Below are positions 1 through 11,133 of a stretch of 64,000 nt of DNA, piece by piece. Source of the DNA: an uncultured Dietzia sp. Its GTDB lineage: Bacteria; Actinomycetota; Actinomycetes; Mycobacteriales; Mycobacteriaceae. Location: NCBI RefSeq assembly GCF_937873725.1, contig NZ_CALMYY010000088.1, positions 81,695-145,694 of the forward strand. The letters are read 5' to 3'. The notes under the pieces are model-generated. The model was not told the origin of the DNA and made no database searches. It saw nothing but the letters and a program-made list of their open reading frames with translations. Each line of letters opens with the position of its first letter. The first letter of the stretch is position 1. The translations under genes were made by a program, and so were the position numbers.

Positions 1-3222
<3,222 letters not shown>

Positions 3223-3226
<4 letters not shown>

Positions 3227-3669
3227 GGTTGGTGCTGCCAAAACTCTTCCAATCCTTCTCGGACGCGGATGACGTCCTCGTATGTGCCCATCAACTCGAA
3301 CCGGTAGAGGTACGGGACCTCCAGCTTGCGAGCGATCACGTCGCCGGAGCGACCGTAATCCGATCCGAAGTTGGTGTTGCCGGCGGCGATGACGCCCCGG
3401 CAGAGGCTTCTGTTGTGCGCGTTATTGAGGAACGCGACCACCTGGCGCGGAACCGAGGCCCCGCTTCCCCCCGTGATCTCGAGGCTTCCCCCGTACGTCG
3501 GGACGATCAGAACATACGGGTCCGACACCACCAGCTCGGGCTCGGACCTGCGCACCGGGATGCGCAGTGCCGGCAGCCCCAACCTGTCGACGAACCGCTT
3601 GGTGTTCTCGGAGATGTTGGAGAAGTAGACGATCCCCACCGGCTCGCCGGCCGGCAACGGAGCCGCCAT
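3223..3669 (-). CDS. nrdI: NrdI flavodoxin-like activator of class Ib ribonucleotide reductase
   Basis: 148 residues with a flavodoxin-like fold. The N-terminal [13 protein letters not shown] matches the FMN phosphate loop, TYGGS lies near residue 60, and the [10 protein letters not shown] segment is characteristic of NrdI. In the family NrdI supplies an oxidant (superoxide or peroxide from FMNH2) that assembles the dimanganese-tyrosyl cofactor of NrdF. ATG start with a GAGGGGG ribosome site about 7 nt upstream. Its stop overlaps the nrdE start, suggesting translational coupling. Confidence 0.96.
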
Positions 3670-3726
3670 GACCGCCCCCTCTACCTCACGTCAGTGTGTT
3701 CCCACCGGTTCCGGACCGACCGGGCC

Positions 3727-3957
3727 TCAGGCCGCCACCGAGGCGAGCGCCTTGATCCGATCCGGGCGGAAGCCCGACCAGTGGTCGCCTCCGGCCACCA
3801 CGACGGGCGCCTGGAGGTACCCCAGCGCCATCACGTACTCCCGCGCGTCGTCGTCCATCGAGATGTCGACGATCTCGTAGTCGATGCCCTGCTTGTCGAG
3901 CGCCTTGTAGGTGGCGTTGCACTGGACGCAGGCGGGCTTGGTGTAGACGGTGACCAT
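3727..3957 (-). CDS. nrdH: NrdH glutaredoxin-like electron donor
   Basis: 76 residues starting MVTVYTKPACVQC, the standard NrdH N-terminus with the CVQC dithiol motif and a C-terminal WSGFRPDRI segment typical of the family. It reduces the NrdE C-terminal cysteines, taking electrons from thioredoxin reductase. The reading frame can be extended upstream, but the ATG at 3957 has an AAAGAGGA ribosome site and matches the family length. First gene of nrdHIEF, 57 nt before nrdI. Confidence 0.96.
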   Translation of the reverse strand: MVTVYTKPACVQCNATYKALDKQGIDYEIVDISMDDDAREYVMALGYLQAPVVVAGGDHWSGFRPDRIKALASVAA

Positions 3958-4044
3958 GAGTCGGGGTCCTCTTTCGGCACGGGCGCCGGGCGGCGCGGAG
4001 GGGTCTTCTCTAGCGGTCATCGGTTCCGGCGCTCTCGCCCGGCC

Positions 4045-4053
4045 TGTGGACAA
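4045..4053 (-). other. DnaA-box-like 9-mer in the nrdH leader
   Basis: TTGTCCACA on the minus strand, identical to the actinobacterial DnaA box consensus as I remember it, lies between the nrd promoter and nrdH. A near match (TTGTCCCCA) is on the plus strand at 4348-4356. Link to DnaA control of dNTP supply is inference only; single 9-mers occur by chance. Confidence 0.35.
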
Positions 4054-4123
4054 CCGCGGTGTCTGTCATGGTTCACGACCCGAACTCCACGAGTGGCATT
4101 CATCGGGACCGCGACGCCTCTAG

Positions 4124-4168
4124 ACACTACCCCTAGTGGCTGGAAGGTCAACCAACCACAACATTTTG
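4124..4168 (-). promoter_or_regulatory. nrdHIEF promoter with two NrdR-type boxes
   Basis: Minus-strand -35 TTGACC (4151-4146) and -10 TAGTGT (4129-4124) are separated by 16 nt. A palindrome CACTA-CCCC-TAGTG (4125-4138) covers the -10. A second CWA-N4-TWG element, CAACATTTTG (4159-4168), sits just upstream of the -35. Their centres are 32 bp apart, about three helical turns, the spacing expected for paired NrdR boxes. NrdR is known to repress nrd operons from such paired sites. The nrdR gene itself is not in the window. Confidence 0.7.
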
Positions 4169-4416
4169 GTCTTACAACGCTGGTATTCCCAGGTCGCGAT
4201 CCCGCCTTGTGGACGCTCGCGACCCCGCCCCGGAACCGCCGTCCCCGAGCCCCGCCCGGGGCCGGCGCCCCGTCCCCCGCCCGACCGGCGGACGCCCCTC
4301 GCGGCGGATCCCGACCGTCCACAGGCCCTCCCCATGTGGCCCACATGTTGTCCCCACTCCCTCCACACGACGGACCGGGGCGGGAGGGGACGGGACGACG
4401 ACGACAACGACGACGA
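4169..4416. other. Intergenic stretch without a supported gene
   Basis: GC-rich sequence between the nrd promoter and the rpmJ terminator. It contains a short GAC/GAA trinucleotide run near 4396-4420 and the weak DnaA-box-like 9-mer at 4348. Open frames here are GC-driven shadows on both strands with no ribosome site or recognisable family. Confidence 0.6.
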
Positions 4417-4454
4417 CGAGGGCCCGCCGCCGGCAAACCGGAGACGGGCCCTCG
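4417..4454 (-). terminator. Hairpin downstream of rpmJ
   Basis: Perfect 10-bp stem, CGAGGGCCCG at 4417-4426 paired with 4445-4454, with an 18-nt loop, about 30 nt past the rpmJ stop. No clear U-run follows, as is common in actinobacteria. Confidence 0.6.
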
Positions 4455-4483
4455 AGGGTGCGTGGGAACCCACGCGGCGGAAC

Positions 4484-4606
4484 TCAGCCCTGACGGGCCT
4501 TGAACCGGGGATCTTTCCTGTTGATCACGAAGACCTTGCCGTGACGACGGACAACCTGGGCGCCCGGCTTGTTCTTCAGCGACCGAAGGGACTTGCGGAC
4601 CTTCAT
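4484..4606 (-). CDS. rpmJ: 50S ribosomal protein L36, zinc-independent (C-minus) type
   Basis: 40 residues beginning [19 protein letters not shown] and ending [10 protein letters not shown]. It is the cysteine-free L36 form (YkgO/RpmJ2-like): there is no zinc ribbon, and the family uses it to replace zinc-binding L36 under zinc limitation. AAGGAG lies 7 nt before the ATG. Such paralogues are often Zur-regulated, but I could not see a convincing Zur box upstream. A possible -10 (TACGAT) lies at 4720-4715. Standing alone, away from the ribosomal operons, fits the alternative-paralogue role. Confidence 0.93.
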   Translation of the reverse strand: MKVRKSLRSLKNKPGAQVVRRHGKVFVINRKDPRFKARQG

Positions 4607-4768
4607 CTGGCGCTCCTTAGGCTCTCGGGCGGCCATGAGGGCCGCCGACTCGTCTGGGGATGACTGTGCGAGACGTCCGGCCACGGGGCCGGATGCACGA
4701 CACACAACTGGTCCATCGTAACGGAAGGCCCCACCAGAACTCCAACCGGCGGAGAAGTCCCCGCACCC

Positions 4769-4774
4769 TATGCT
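4769..4774 (+). promoter_or_regulatory. -10 element TATGCT of a probable leaderless nadE mRNA
   Basis: TATGCT (TANNNT) ends 7 nt before the nadE ATG, so transcription would begin at or next to the start codon. No Shine-Dalgarno sequence precedes that ATG. This supports the ATG at 4782 over the upstream in-frame one. Confidence 0.5.
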
Positions 4775-4781
4775 GGCACCC

Positions 4782-5657
4782 ATGGCTGACACCCCCATCG
4801 GAACAGAGATACGGACCGCGATCATCGAGGAACTCGGGGTCCGGCCCGAGATCGATCCGGCGGCCGAGGTCGATCGCCGGGTCTGCTTCCTCGTCGACTA
4901 CCTCCGCTCGACCCCGGCGACGGGATTCGTGCTGGGCATCAGCGGCGGTCAGGACTCGACGCTGGCGGGTCGGCTCTGCCAACTCGCCGCGGAGAAGCTC
5001 CGGGACGAGGGCCTGGCGGCCGCCCGGTTCGTGGCGATGCGGCTGCCCTACGGTGCCCAGTCCGACGAGGCCGACGCGCAGACGGCCCTTGAGTTCATCC
5101 GGCCCGACGCCGCCATCACGGTGGATGTCCGGGCCGCGTCCGACGCCGCGTCCGCCGCCGCGGCCACGGCCCTGGACGCCCTCCCCGATCACGCGGGCCC
5201 GCTCCGCGACCTCGTCCGCGGCAACATCAAGGCGCGCGAGCGGATGATCGCGCAGTATGCGGTCGCCGGGCAGTTGGGCCTCCTCGTCGTGGGAACCGAT
5301 CACGCCGCCGAGGCACTGACCGGGTTCTTCACCAAGTACGGCGACGGTGGCGTGGACCTCACCCCCCTGACCGGCCTCACCAAGCGGCAGGGCGCCGCCC
5401 TGCTGCGCCACCTGGGCGCACCGGAGTCGACCTGGCGCAAGGTCCCCACGGCCGATCTGGAGGACGATCGCCCGGGCCTGCCCGACGAGGTCCGGCTGGG
5501 CGTGACCTACGAGCAGATCGACGACTACCTCGAGGGTCGCGACGGCGTCCCGGCGGACGCCGCGGCCCGGATCGAGCAGATGTTCGTCGTGTCCCGCCAC
5601 AAGCGCGCCGTGCCCGCCTCCCCGCTCGACACATGGTGGAGAGAAGGCCGCCCGTAA
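4782..5657 (+). CDS. nadE: Ammonia-dependent NAD+ synthetase
   Basis: 291 residues of the short, ammonia-dependent NadE type with no glutaminase domain. It converts deamido-NAD to NAD+ with ATP in the last step of NAD synthesis. The ATP-pyrophosphatase P-loop SGGQDS is at residues 54-59. [20 protein letters not shown] and the tail [13 protein letters not shown] are diagnostic. The ATG at 4782 is chosen because a TATGCT -10 element lies 7 nt upstream. Most actinobacteria also carry a long glutamine-dependent NadE, so this may be a second enzyme. Confidence 0.95.
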   Translation: MADTPIGTEIRTAIIEELGVRPEIDPAAEVDRRVCFLVDYLRSTPATGFVLGISGGQDSTLAGRLCQLAAEKLRDEGLAAARFVAMRLPYGAQSDEADAQTALEFIRPDAAITVDVRAASDAASAAAATALDALPDHAGPLRDLVRGNIKARERMIAQYAVAGQLGLLVVGTDHAAEALTGFFTKYGDGGVDLTPLTGLTKRQGAALLRHLGAPESTWRKVPTADLEDDRPGLPDEVRLGVTYEQIDDYLEGRDGVPADAAARIEQMFVVSRHKRAVPASPLDTWWREGRP

Positions 5658-5718
5658 GGCGCATCACGTTGCCGTGTTGACTGTTCTCGATCCATTCACT
5701 CCAGGAAGGGCACCACTT

Positions 5719-6375
5719 ATGCCAGCACACAGACTCCTCACCGGACTCGCGACGGCGACCCTGCTCGGCGCCGGCCTCACGACCACCGCGGCCGTGGCCA
5801 CCGCCGCAGAGGGCGGTCAGCGCACCGGACCGGTCCAGTTCTGGGCCGAGGACCTCGGAAACTGCAAGGCCGAGTTCACCATCCGCAACACGACCAACGT
5901 CACCACTTACACCCTCGACTGGCGCATCGACGACGAGCCGCTGCGGACGGTGGACGGCATTCCGTTCGACATCGGCCGCACCGGAGGCATGGCGTCGACC
6001 GTGCTCGAGGGCCCCCGGTGGCCGGACGACATCCCGACCGAGGGCCCGAACACCGTCGACAAGAGGTGGATGGTGTCGGACCGGGCGCCGTCGACCAAGA
6101 CCTACGTCCAGGACCTGAAGGACATCACCGGGACGTACAACCCGCCGCTCCCCAACCCGGAGTCCGACACCCACACCGTGTCCTACCGCATGGTGCTGGG
6201 CCCCCCCGGCAACAACGGCCAGACGCAGGACGGAAATCCCGAGTGGCTCGGAGATCGCCAGTGGCACTCGATCGAGGTCACCGGATGCAATCCCCCGGTC
6301 GATCCGCCCGCCACCGGCTCGCTCGCGGGGTTCCTCGGCAGCCTCGGCAGCGTCGGCAGCCTCGGCCGGGGCTGA
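5719..6375 (+). CDS. Secreted protein of unknown function
   Basis: 218 residues. A signal peptide is clear: positive start, hydrophobic stretch LLTGLATATLLGAGL, then a likely cut after AVATAA near residue 30. The mature part has two cysteines (in GNCKAEF and VTGCNP) that could form a disulfide, and a beta-rich look. I do not recognise the family. The C-terminus is a low-complexity FLGSLGSVGSLG tail encoded by four 9-bp repeats (6333-6368). AGGAAGG precedes the ATG by about 9 nt; the in-frame upstream start would spoil the signal peptide. It follows nadE by 61 nt on the same strand. Confidence 0.8.
   Translation: MPAHRLLTGLATATLLGAGLTTTAAVATAAEGGQRTGPVQFWAEDLGNCKAEFTIRNTTNVTTYTLDWRIDDEPLRTVDGIPFDIGRTGGMASTVLEGPRWPDDIPTEGPNTVDKRWMVSDRAPSTKTYVQDLKDITGTYNPPLPNPESDTHTVSYRMVLGPPGNNGQTQDGNPEWLGDRQWHSIEVTGCNPPVDPPATGSLAGFLGSLGSVGSLGRG
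6333..6368 (+). repeat. Four tandem 9-bp repeats at the 3' end of the secreted-protein gene
   Basis: Copies of CCTCGGCAG at 6333, 6342, 6351 (CGTCGGCAG) and 6360 (CCTCGGCCG) encode a Gly-Ser-Leu-rich tail just before the stop codon. Confidence 0.85.
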
Positions 6376-6400
6376 TCGACCCGGGACCGCCCACCGGGCA

Positions 6401-6447
6401 AAAAAAGAGATACCCCGGATCATCTTCCTCAGATGATCCGGGGTATC
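6401..6447 (-). terminator. Rho-independent terminator of tRNA-Ala
   Basis: A 16-bp perfect stem (6409-6424 with 6432-6447, 7-nt loop) is followed on the minus strand by a T-rich run opposite the A-run ending at 6407. It starts 5 nt past the tRNA 3' end. It may also stop transcripts of the convergent secreted-protein gene. Confidence 0.9.
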
Positions 6448-6451
6448 CCCG

Positions 6452-6527
6452 TGGTGGAGCTAAGGGGATTCGAACCCCTGACCCCCACACTGCCAGTGTG
6501 GTGCGCTACCAGCTGCGCCATAGCCCC
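6452..6527 (-). tRNA. tRNA-Ala, anticodon GGC
   Basis: The minus strand folds as a full cloverleaf: acceptor GGGGCTA with TAGCTCC (one G-T pair), D-arm with AGCTGGTAG, anticodon stem CCACA/TGTGG with loop CTGGCAG (anticodon GGC, reads GCC/GCU), T-loop GGTTCGAATCC, discriminator A and an encoded CCA end. Confidence 0.97.
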
Positions 6528-6572
6528 GTATCCAGTTGTCCGCCGCCAACCTCTCGGCCACCGGCTCGACCA

Positions 6573-6578
6573 AAGTTA
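6573..6578 (-). promoter_or_regulatory. Possible -10 element of tRNA-Ala
   Basis: TAACTT on the minus strand lies 46 nt before the mature tRNA 5' end, in a locally AT-richer patch. A convincing -35 is not obvious. Confidence 0.35.
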
Positions 6579-6609
6579 CACCATCGCGGTCGGGCCCTCC
6601 AAATCGCCT

Positions 6610-6638
6610 CCGGCCCCGCCCGCGTGGGACGGGGCCGG
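6610..6638 (-). terminator. Hairpin downstream of the DsbA-like gene
   Basis: 9-bp stem, CCGGCCCCG (6610-6618) with CGGGGCCGG (6630-6638), 11-nt loop, starting 23 nt past the stop codon. No U-run. Confidence 0.5.
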
Positions 6639-6660
6639 CGGCGAGCACGGCCGGACGGCG

Positions 6661-7404
6661 CTACGCCAGGATGGTGTCGAGCCAGGTCGGGTCCGAGATC
6701 TCGACGACCTTGCCGTCGAAGGCGACGGTCGGCGTAGAGACGCGGTCGGTGATCTCGCGGATGCTCTTCTGCGCGTTGTCGGCGCTGTCGGAGGCCTTGT
6801 CCATGCCGCCGTTCGTCTCCACGTTGCCGATGCACTCGACCGAGTCGGCGTTCGCGCCCGCGGCCTCGGCGGTGTCGGCCAGCTCCTTCGGGGTGCGGTC
6901 GCCGCCGCCCTCCGAGGGCTGCTGGGCGAAGAAGGCGTTCTTGACCTTGAAGAAGACGGGCAGCGAGTCCTTGGCCGCGACGCACTGGATGGCCGCGAGG
7001 GCGCGGGTGGAGTACTCCCCCGACCCCGACTGGCCGTTGAGGAAGTTGAGGGTGTGGAACTCGACGCGCAGGTCCCCTGCCTCGACCGCGGACGCGATGC
7101 GCTCGCCGTTCTGCCCCTCGAAGGAGCCGCACGCCGGGCACATGTAGTCCTCCCAGATCTGGACCGTCGGCGCGCCCTCCTCGCCCACCGTGACCACTCC
7201 CGCGTCGGAGATCCCGATCAGGGGGTCGGCCGTCTCGCCGAACGTGATCGGGTTGGCCTCCCCGCCCCGCTGCGCCATCCAGACGATTCCTCCGAGCACC
7301 ACCACGGCGACGGCGATCAGGGCCGCGACCGTGATGAGCATCCCGTTGTTCGACTTGGTCTGCAGCACCTTGGTGCTCTTGTTACCTGCGGGCTTGGCGT
7401 TCAC
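6661..7404 (-). CDS. Membrane-anchored DsbA/thioredoxin-fold protein
   Basis: 247 residues: a short cytosolic N-terminus, one membrane helix (about 22-43), then an extracytoplasmic thioredoxin-fold domain with the redox motif CPAC (89-92, in EDYMCPACG) and a late cis-Pro segment (STPTVAFDGK). This matches actinobacterial DsbA-like Thioredoxin_4 proteins that form or shuffle disulfides in exported proteins. Two further cysteines (IQCVAA, VECIGN) may form a structural disulfide. GTG start with a purine-rich AGAGAGG about 12 nt upstream. The exact role (oxidase or isomerase) cannot be told from sequence. Confidence 0.9.
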   Translation of the reverse strand: MNAKPAGNKSTKVLQTKSNNGMLITVAALIAVAVVVLGGIVWMAQRGGEANPITFGETADPLIGISDAGVVTVGEEGAPTVQIWEDYMCPACGSFEGQNGERIASAVEAGDLRVEFHTLNFLNGQSGSGEYSTRALAAIQCVAAKDSLPVFFKVKNAFFAQQPSEGGGDRTPKELADTAEAAGANADSVECIGNVETNGGMDKASDSADNAQKSIREITDRVSTPTVAFDGKVVEISDPTWLDTILA

Positions 7405-7530
7405 GTGTGCGCGGGCCTCTCTCTACTGGGATGCCGACGGCCCCTGTCCGGGCGATCGGCGACTACCGAGAGGGTACCGAAGCGCCGCTGCCCGCTCGGA
7501 GCCGCGGGCGGTCGGGCAGGTGAAATGCAC

Positions 7531-7563
7531 CGAGCCCCCGGTCGGTGATCGACCGGGGGCTCG
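7531..7563 (-). terminator. Terminator of ssrA
   Basis: 14-bp perfect stem (7531-7544 with 7550-7563), loop GTGAT, beginning 6 nt past the tmRNA 3' CCA. Confidence 0.8.
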
Positions 7564-7569
7564 GCCCGA

Positions 7570-7943
7570 TGGTGGAGCTGCCGGGAATTGAACCCGGGTC
7601 CTCCGCAGCCTCGGCAGGGCTTCTCCGTGCGCAGTCCGCTGTGGCATCTACTCGGATCTCGCCCTCATACGGACATGTCGGCGATGACGATCCCAGTCAC
7701 TGTGAGGTGTCCCGACCCACCCCGTGACCGGGTGGGGCGGTGATCTCTCTAGATGATGCCGGTGACCGGGGCGAGAGCGACCCCGGGCCGACAGACTACG
7801 AGCTCGCTATCAGGCAGCGAGGGCGTAGTCGCGCTGATTGGTATCGGCGCGTAATTGGTTGCCGCGACGCTTACGGTGGTCTCTGGCCTGCACCGGCACG
7901 CTTCCCCTGCGTCAACTCACGTAGTCGAAACCACATCAGCCCC
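7570..7943 (-). ncRNA. ssrA: Transfer-messenger RNA (tmRNA)
   Basis: 374 nt. The 5' GGGGCTG pairs with CAGCTCC before the A and encoded CCA, giving the alanine-tRNA-like acceptor, and the T-arm GGTTCAATTCCC is present. The tag frame runs from 7848 to 7810 on the minus strand and reads ADTNQRDYALAA-stop. It keeps the YALAA end that proteases recognise and differs from the mycobacterial tag ADSHQRDYALAA as I remember it at positions 3 and 4. With SmpB, encoded about 1 kb away, it rescues stalled ribosomes. Confidence 0.97.
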
Positions 7944-8026
7944 GTCAGGTCCGCCGACTCACGCCGACGGACTCCCGACCATACCCCGATGTGGGCGGGC
8001 CCGCCAGGGTGATGTGCCTCACCGGG

Positions 8027-8875
8027 TCAGCCCAGCGCGAGCAGGACGATCGCCGCCCCCGCCAGACCGAGCCCGGCCAACTGCACCGGGCGCAGGCGCT
8101 CCCCTCCGTGGGTGACGGCCAACGCGACCGTGAACGCGGGGTAGAGCGCGGCGATCACGCTGACGAGCGAGAGCATGCCGGCCTGCGAGGCGAAGTAGAA
8201 GCTGCCGTTGGCGACGGCGTCGAACACCGCGATCACCAACCCGATGGCGACGAGACGACCGGAGAACCCGAACGACTCGCGTACGGCGATGGCCGCGGCC
8301 AGCACGACGACGGTGGCCCCGATCCGTGACGCCGCGACCGGCCACAGTCCCTCGCCCGGCGGAACCTGCGCCAACAGGACGAAGAAGCCCGCGAACGCCA
8401 GGCCCGAGATCACCGTGAGCGCCATCAACTGCGGGGTGAGCCGCCCGTGTTCGGCCGAGGACCCCTCCTCGCTCTCCAGCGACACCAGGACCGTGGCGAC
8501 GAGGGCCAGCGCCATGCCGAGGAGCGCGTTCCCCCCGGGCCGCTCCCCCGCCGCCAGGCCGACGCCGAGCGGGACGGCCGCGGCGAGCACCGCGGTGATC
8601 GGCGAGATCACGCTCATCGGACCGCGCGAGAGCGCGACGTAGAACGACCACACCGCGATCCCCGACGCCAGTCCCGAGGCCACTCCCCACGCCACCCCGA
8701 CGAGAGTGGGCGAGCCACCGGCCACCACCGCCGCCCCACCGACCAGCAGGATCGACAGCGGGTACGCCACGCTGACCACGCGCAGCGCGCGGGCCCGGCG
8801 GGACGCCACCCCGCCGAGGTAGTCGCTGATGCCATACGCCACCGCCGAGGTCGACGCCAGCGCGACCGGCATCAT
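8027..8875 (-). CDS. EamA/DMT-family transporter
   Basis: 282 residues, almost entirely hydrophobic, with about ten predicted membrane helices in two repeats of five (an EamA repeat in each half; SRGPMSVISPITAVLAA in the first, SLVSVIAALYPAFTVALA in the second). The drug/metabolite transporter superfamily moves metabolites or toxic compounds; the substrate here is unknown. The ATG at 8875 overlaps the smpB stop as ATGA, so it is translationally coupled to smpB and last in the ftsE-ftsX-smpB series. Confidence 0.9.
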   Translation of the reverse strand: MMPVALASTSAVAYGISDYLGGVASRRARALRVVSVAYPLSILLVGGAAVVAGGSPTLVGVAWGVASGLASGIAVWSFYVALSRGPMSVISPITAVLAAAVPLGVGLAAGERPGGNALLGMALALVATVLVSLESEEGSSAEHGRLTPQLMALTVISGLAFAGFFVLLAQVPPGEGLWPVAASRIGATVVVLAAAIAVRESFGFSGRLVAIGLVIAVFDAVANGSFYFASQAGMLSLVSVIAALYPAFTVALAVTHGGERLRPVQLAGLGLAGAAIVLLALG

Positions 8876-9381
8876 CCGGTCATGCCCTTGATCTTCCTGC
8901 CGATCTCGCGGACGGCCTCGCGCTCGGCGGTCCGCTTGGCGATGTCCTGACGCTTGTCGTGCGCCTGCTTGCCGCGCGCCACGGCCAGCTCGACCTTGAC
9001 GCGCCCGCCCACGAAGTAGAGGGACAGCGGGATCAGGGTGGAGTTGCCGTCCCGGACCTTGCCGACCAGCGAATCGATCTCGCGGCGGTGAAGGAGGAGT
9101 TTGCGGGCCCGCTTGGGGGCGTGGTTGGTCCAGCTCCCGTGCGAATATTCGGGAATGTGGAGCCCGCGGAGCCACACCTCGCCGTCGTCGACCGTCGCGA
9201 ACGCGTCGACCAACGAGGCCTTGCCCTCGCGCATGCTCTTGATCTCCGTGCCGACCAACGCGATGCCCGCCTCGTAGGTGTCGAGGATCGTGTACTCGTG
9301 TCGGGCCTTGCGGTTGCTGGCGATCACGCTCCCGTCGGAGCCGAGCGACGACGCGCCCTTCTTCTTGCCCTTCTTGGCCAC
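8872..9381 (-). CDS. smpB: SsrA-binding protein SmpB
   Basis: 169 residues. Typical SmpB features: NRKARHEYTILDTYEAGIALVGTEIKSMREGKASL, then SWTNHAPKRARKLLLH, and a basic C-terminal tail that enters the mRNA channel. It delivers alanyl-tmRNA to stalled ribosomes. GTG start preceded by GAGGAGG. It lies 61 nt after ftsX and close to ssrA, a neighbourhood shared with mycobacteria. Confidence 0.97.
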   Translation of the reverse strand: MAKKGKKKGASSLGSDGSVIASNRKARHEYTILDTYEAGIALVGTEIKSMREGKASLVDAFATVDDGEVWLRGLHIPEYSHGSWTNHAPKRARKLLLHRREIDSLVGKVRDGNSTLIPLSLYFVGGRVKVELAVARGKQAHDKRQDIAKRTAEREAVREIGRKIKGMTG

Positions 9382-9442
9382 GTCGGCTCACCTCCTCGTT
9401 CGGCGTGGACTGGCAGACCCCCGAGTGTAGATCAGCGACTGA

Positions 9443-10345
9443 TCAGTGCCGAACCGTGATCCGCAGGGTGGCCCACGCGGTCAACGCGGATACGACGGCG
9501 CCCGCCGCCACGAGAACCGGGGCCAGGAGCAGGATGTCCGCGGTGGTGATCCGTTCCACCAGATTCGCGCGGTAGGCCTCGGCCAGCACCCGGTCGAGGA
9601 ACACGCCCTTGGCCGCCAGGAGGCCGCCGACGGCGAGCAGCGCGCCGACCACCGCGGCGATCACCGCCTCGAGGATGAACGGGAGGTCGGTGTACCAGCG
9701 GCTCGCCCCCACCAGGCGCATGATCCCGACCGCGGTCCGTCGGGTGAACGCGGCGATCTGGGTCATGTTGGCGATGAGCAGGACGGTGGCCAGGAGCTGG
9801 ACCACCGCGATGGTGAAGGCGGCGTTCCGGACCCCGTCCAGCACGGAGAACACCCGCTCGACCAGCTCACCCTGCCCCTGGACGATCTCGATCCCCTCGA
9901 CGTCGGCCAGGGCCTGCGCGACCGACTCCGCCCGGGTCGGGTCGACGAGCGTGAGCGTGAACCGCGAGCCGAGCGCGTCGGGGGAGGTCGACTCCACCAG
10001 GACCGGATCGGTCGAGGAGAACAGTTCGACGAACTCGTCGTACGTCTGTCGGGGGTTCTTGTACTCCACCGAGGCGACGCCGTCCGTGGCCTCGAGCTCG
10101 GCGCGGATCCGCCCGCACGCCGACGTGCAGTCGGGATCCTCGAGCGAGATGGAGCGGTCCACGTAGACGCGGAACTCGTTGAGGTAGTCGTACTTGGCCT
10201 GACTGGCGGAGGCGGTCATCACCACGAGCACGCCGGCCCCGAGCATCGCGAGCGCGACGGCGGTGGTGATGATCATGGCCAGGGTCATCGACAGGTTGCG
10301 GCGCAGCCCCTGCCAGACCTCCGACGCGATGAACGTGACGGCCAT
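9443..10345 (-). CDS. ftsX: Cell-division ABC transporter permease FtsX
   Basis: 300 residues: a short N-terminus, one membrane helix, a large extracytoplasmic loop (about 45-165) with a Cys pair in DPDCTSACG, then three membrane helices at the C-terminus. This is the FtsX layout. With FtsE it transmits ATP-driven movement to peptidoglycan hydrolases, RipC in mycobacteria. Its ATG overlaps the ftsE stop by one base (TGATG), indicating coupled translation. Confidence 0.96.
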   Translation of the reverse strand: MAVTFIASEVWQGLRRNLSMTLAMIITTAVALAMLGAGVLVVMTASASQAKYDYLNEFRVYVDRSISLEDPDCTSACGRIRAELEATDGVASVEYKNPRQTYDEFVELFSSTDPVLVESTSPDALGSRFTLTLVDPTRAESVAQALADVEGIEIVQGQGELVERVFSVLDGVRNAAFTIAVVQLLATVLLIANMTQIAAFTRRTAVGIMRLVGASRWYTDLPFILEAVIAAVVGALLAVGGLLAAKGVFLDRVLAEAYRANLVERITTADILLLAPVLVAAGAVVSALTAWATLRITVRH

Positions 10346-11034
10346 CAGCGGTCCACCCCGTAGGTGCCCCGGTCGTCGTCCCGGACGACCTTCCCGTCGA
10401 CCAGCTCCACCACCCGGCGCCGCGAGCGGTCGACGATGTGCCGGTCGTGGGTCGCCATCAGGACGGTGGTCCCGGTCCGGTTGATCCGGTCGAGCAGCAG
10501 CATGATGTCCTCGCTGGTCTCGGGGTCGAGGTTGCCCGTCGGTTCATCGGCGAGCAGCAGCAGCGGCCGGTTGACGAACGCCCGGGCGATCGCGACCCGC
10601 TGCTGCTCACCGCCGGACAACTCGTGCGGTCGACGATCGGCCTCACGGGCGAGGCCGACCATCTCGAGGGTCTCCGGCACGACCTTGTCGATGGTCCGGC
10701 GCGACTTGCCGATGACCTGGAGGGCGAACGCCACGTTCTCGGCGACGGTCTTGCCCTCGAGCAGCCTGAAGTCCTGGAAGACGCAGCCGAGGGTGCGCCG
10801 GAACGCGGGGACGGACGAGGACTTCATGCGGGTGAGGTCGTGCCCGGCCACGACGAGGGTGCCCGAATCGGGCGTGTCCTCGCGGAGCAGGAGCCGGAGG
10901 AAGGTGGACTTGCCGGACCCGGAGGCGCCGATCAGGAACGCGAACTCGCCCTTGGCGATCTCCACGCACACATCGGACAGTGCCGGACGCGTCGAGGACG
11001 CGTACGACTTAGTCACATGAGAAGCACTGATCAC
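10345..11034 (-). CDS. ftsE: Cell-division ATP-binding protein FtsE
   Basis: 229 residues, the standard FtsE length. Walker [10 protein letters not shown] is at about 37-45, the Q-loop is in VFQDFRLL, the ABC signature is LSGGEQQR, Walker B is [13 protein letters not shown] and the switch His is in ATHDR. The GTG at 11034 gives the family start. A TACGCT hexamer lies 6 nt upstream and no ribosome site is seen, so the mRNA may be leaderless. First gene of ftsE-ftsX-smpB. Confidence 0.96.
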   Translation of the reverse strand: MISASHVTKSYASSTRPALSDVCVEIAKGEFAFLIGASGSGKSTFLRLLLREDTPDSGTLVVAGHDLTRMKSSSVPAFRRTLGCVFQDFRLLEGKTVAENVAFALQVIGKSRRTIDKVVPETLEMVGLAREADRRPHELSGGEQQRVAIARAFVNRPLLLLADEPTGNLDPETSEDIMLLLDRINRTGTTVLMATHDRHIVDRSRRRVVELVDGKVVRDDDRGTYGVDR

Positions 11035-11133
11035 AGCAGTAGCGTAGCGCCACTTCAATCACACGTGGTCGGGCAGGTGCCCCAACCGGAGGACCGCCCC
11101 CTCCCCTGACGGTCCCGCCGACCTCCCCGGACC

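Noticed and set aside
4396..4420. GAC/GAA trinucleotide run as a coding repeat
   Set aside because: It lies between terminator and promoter sequences with no supported frame, so it is treated as a simple repeat.
7570..7943. Genomic island insertion at ssrA or at a tRNA
   Set aside because: No integrase, direct-repeat attachment site or foreign-composition genes were seen next to tmRNA or either tRNA.
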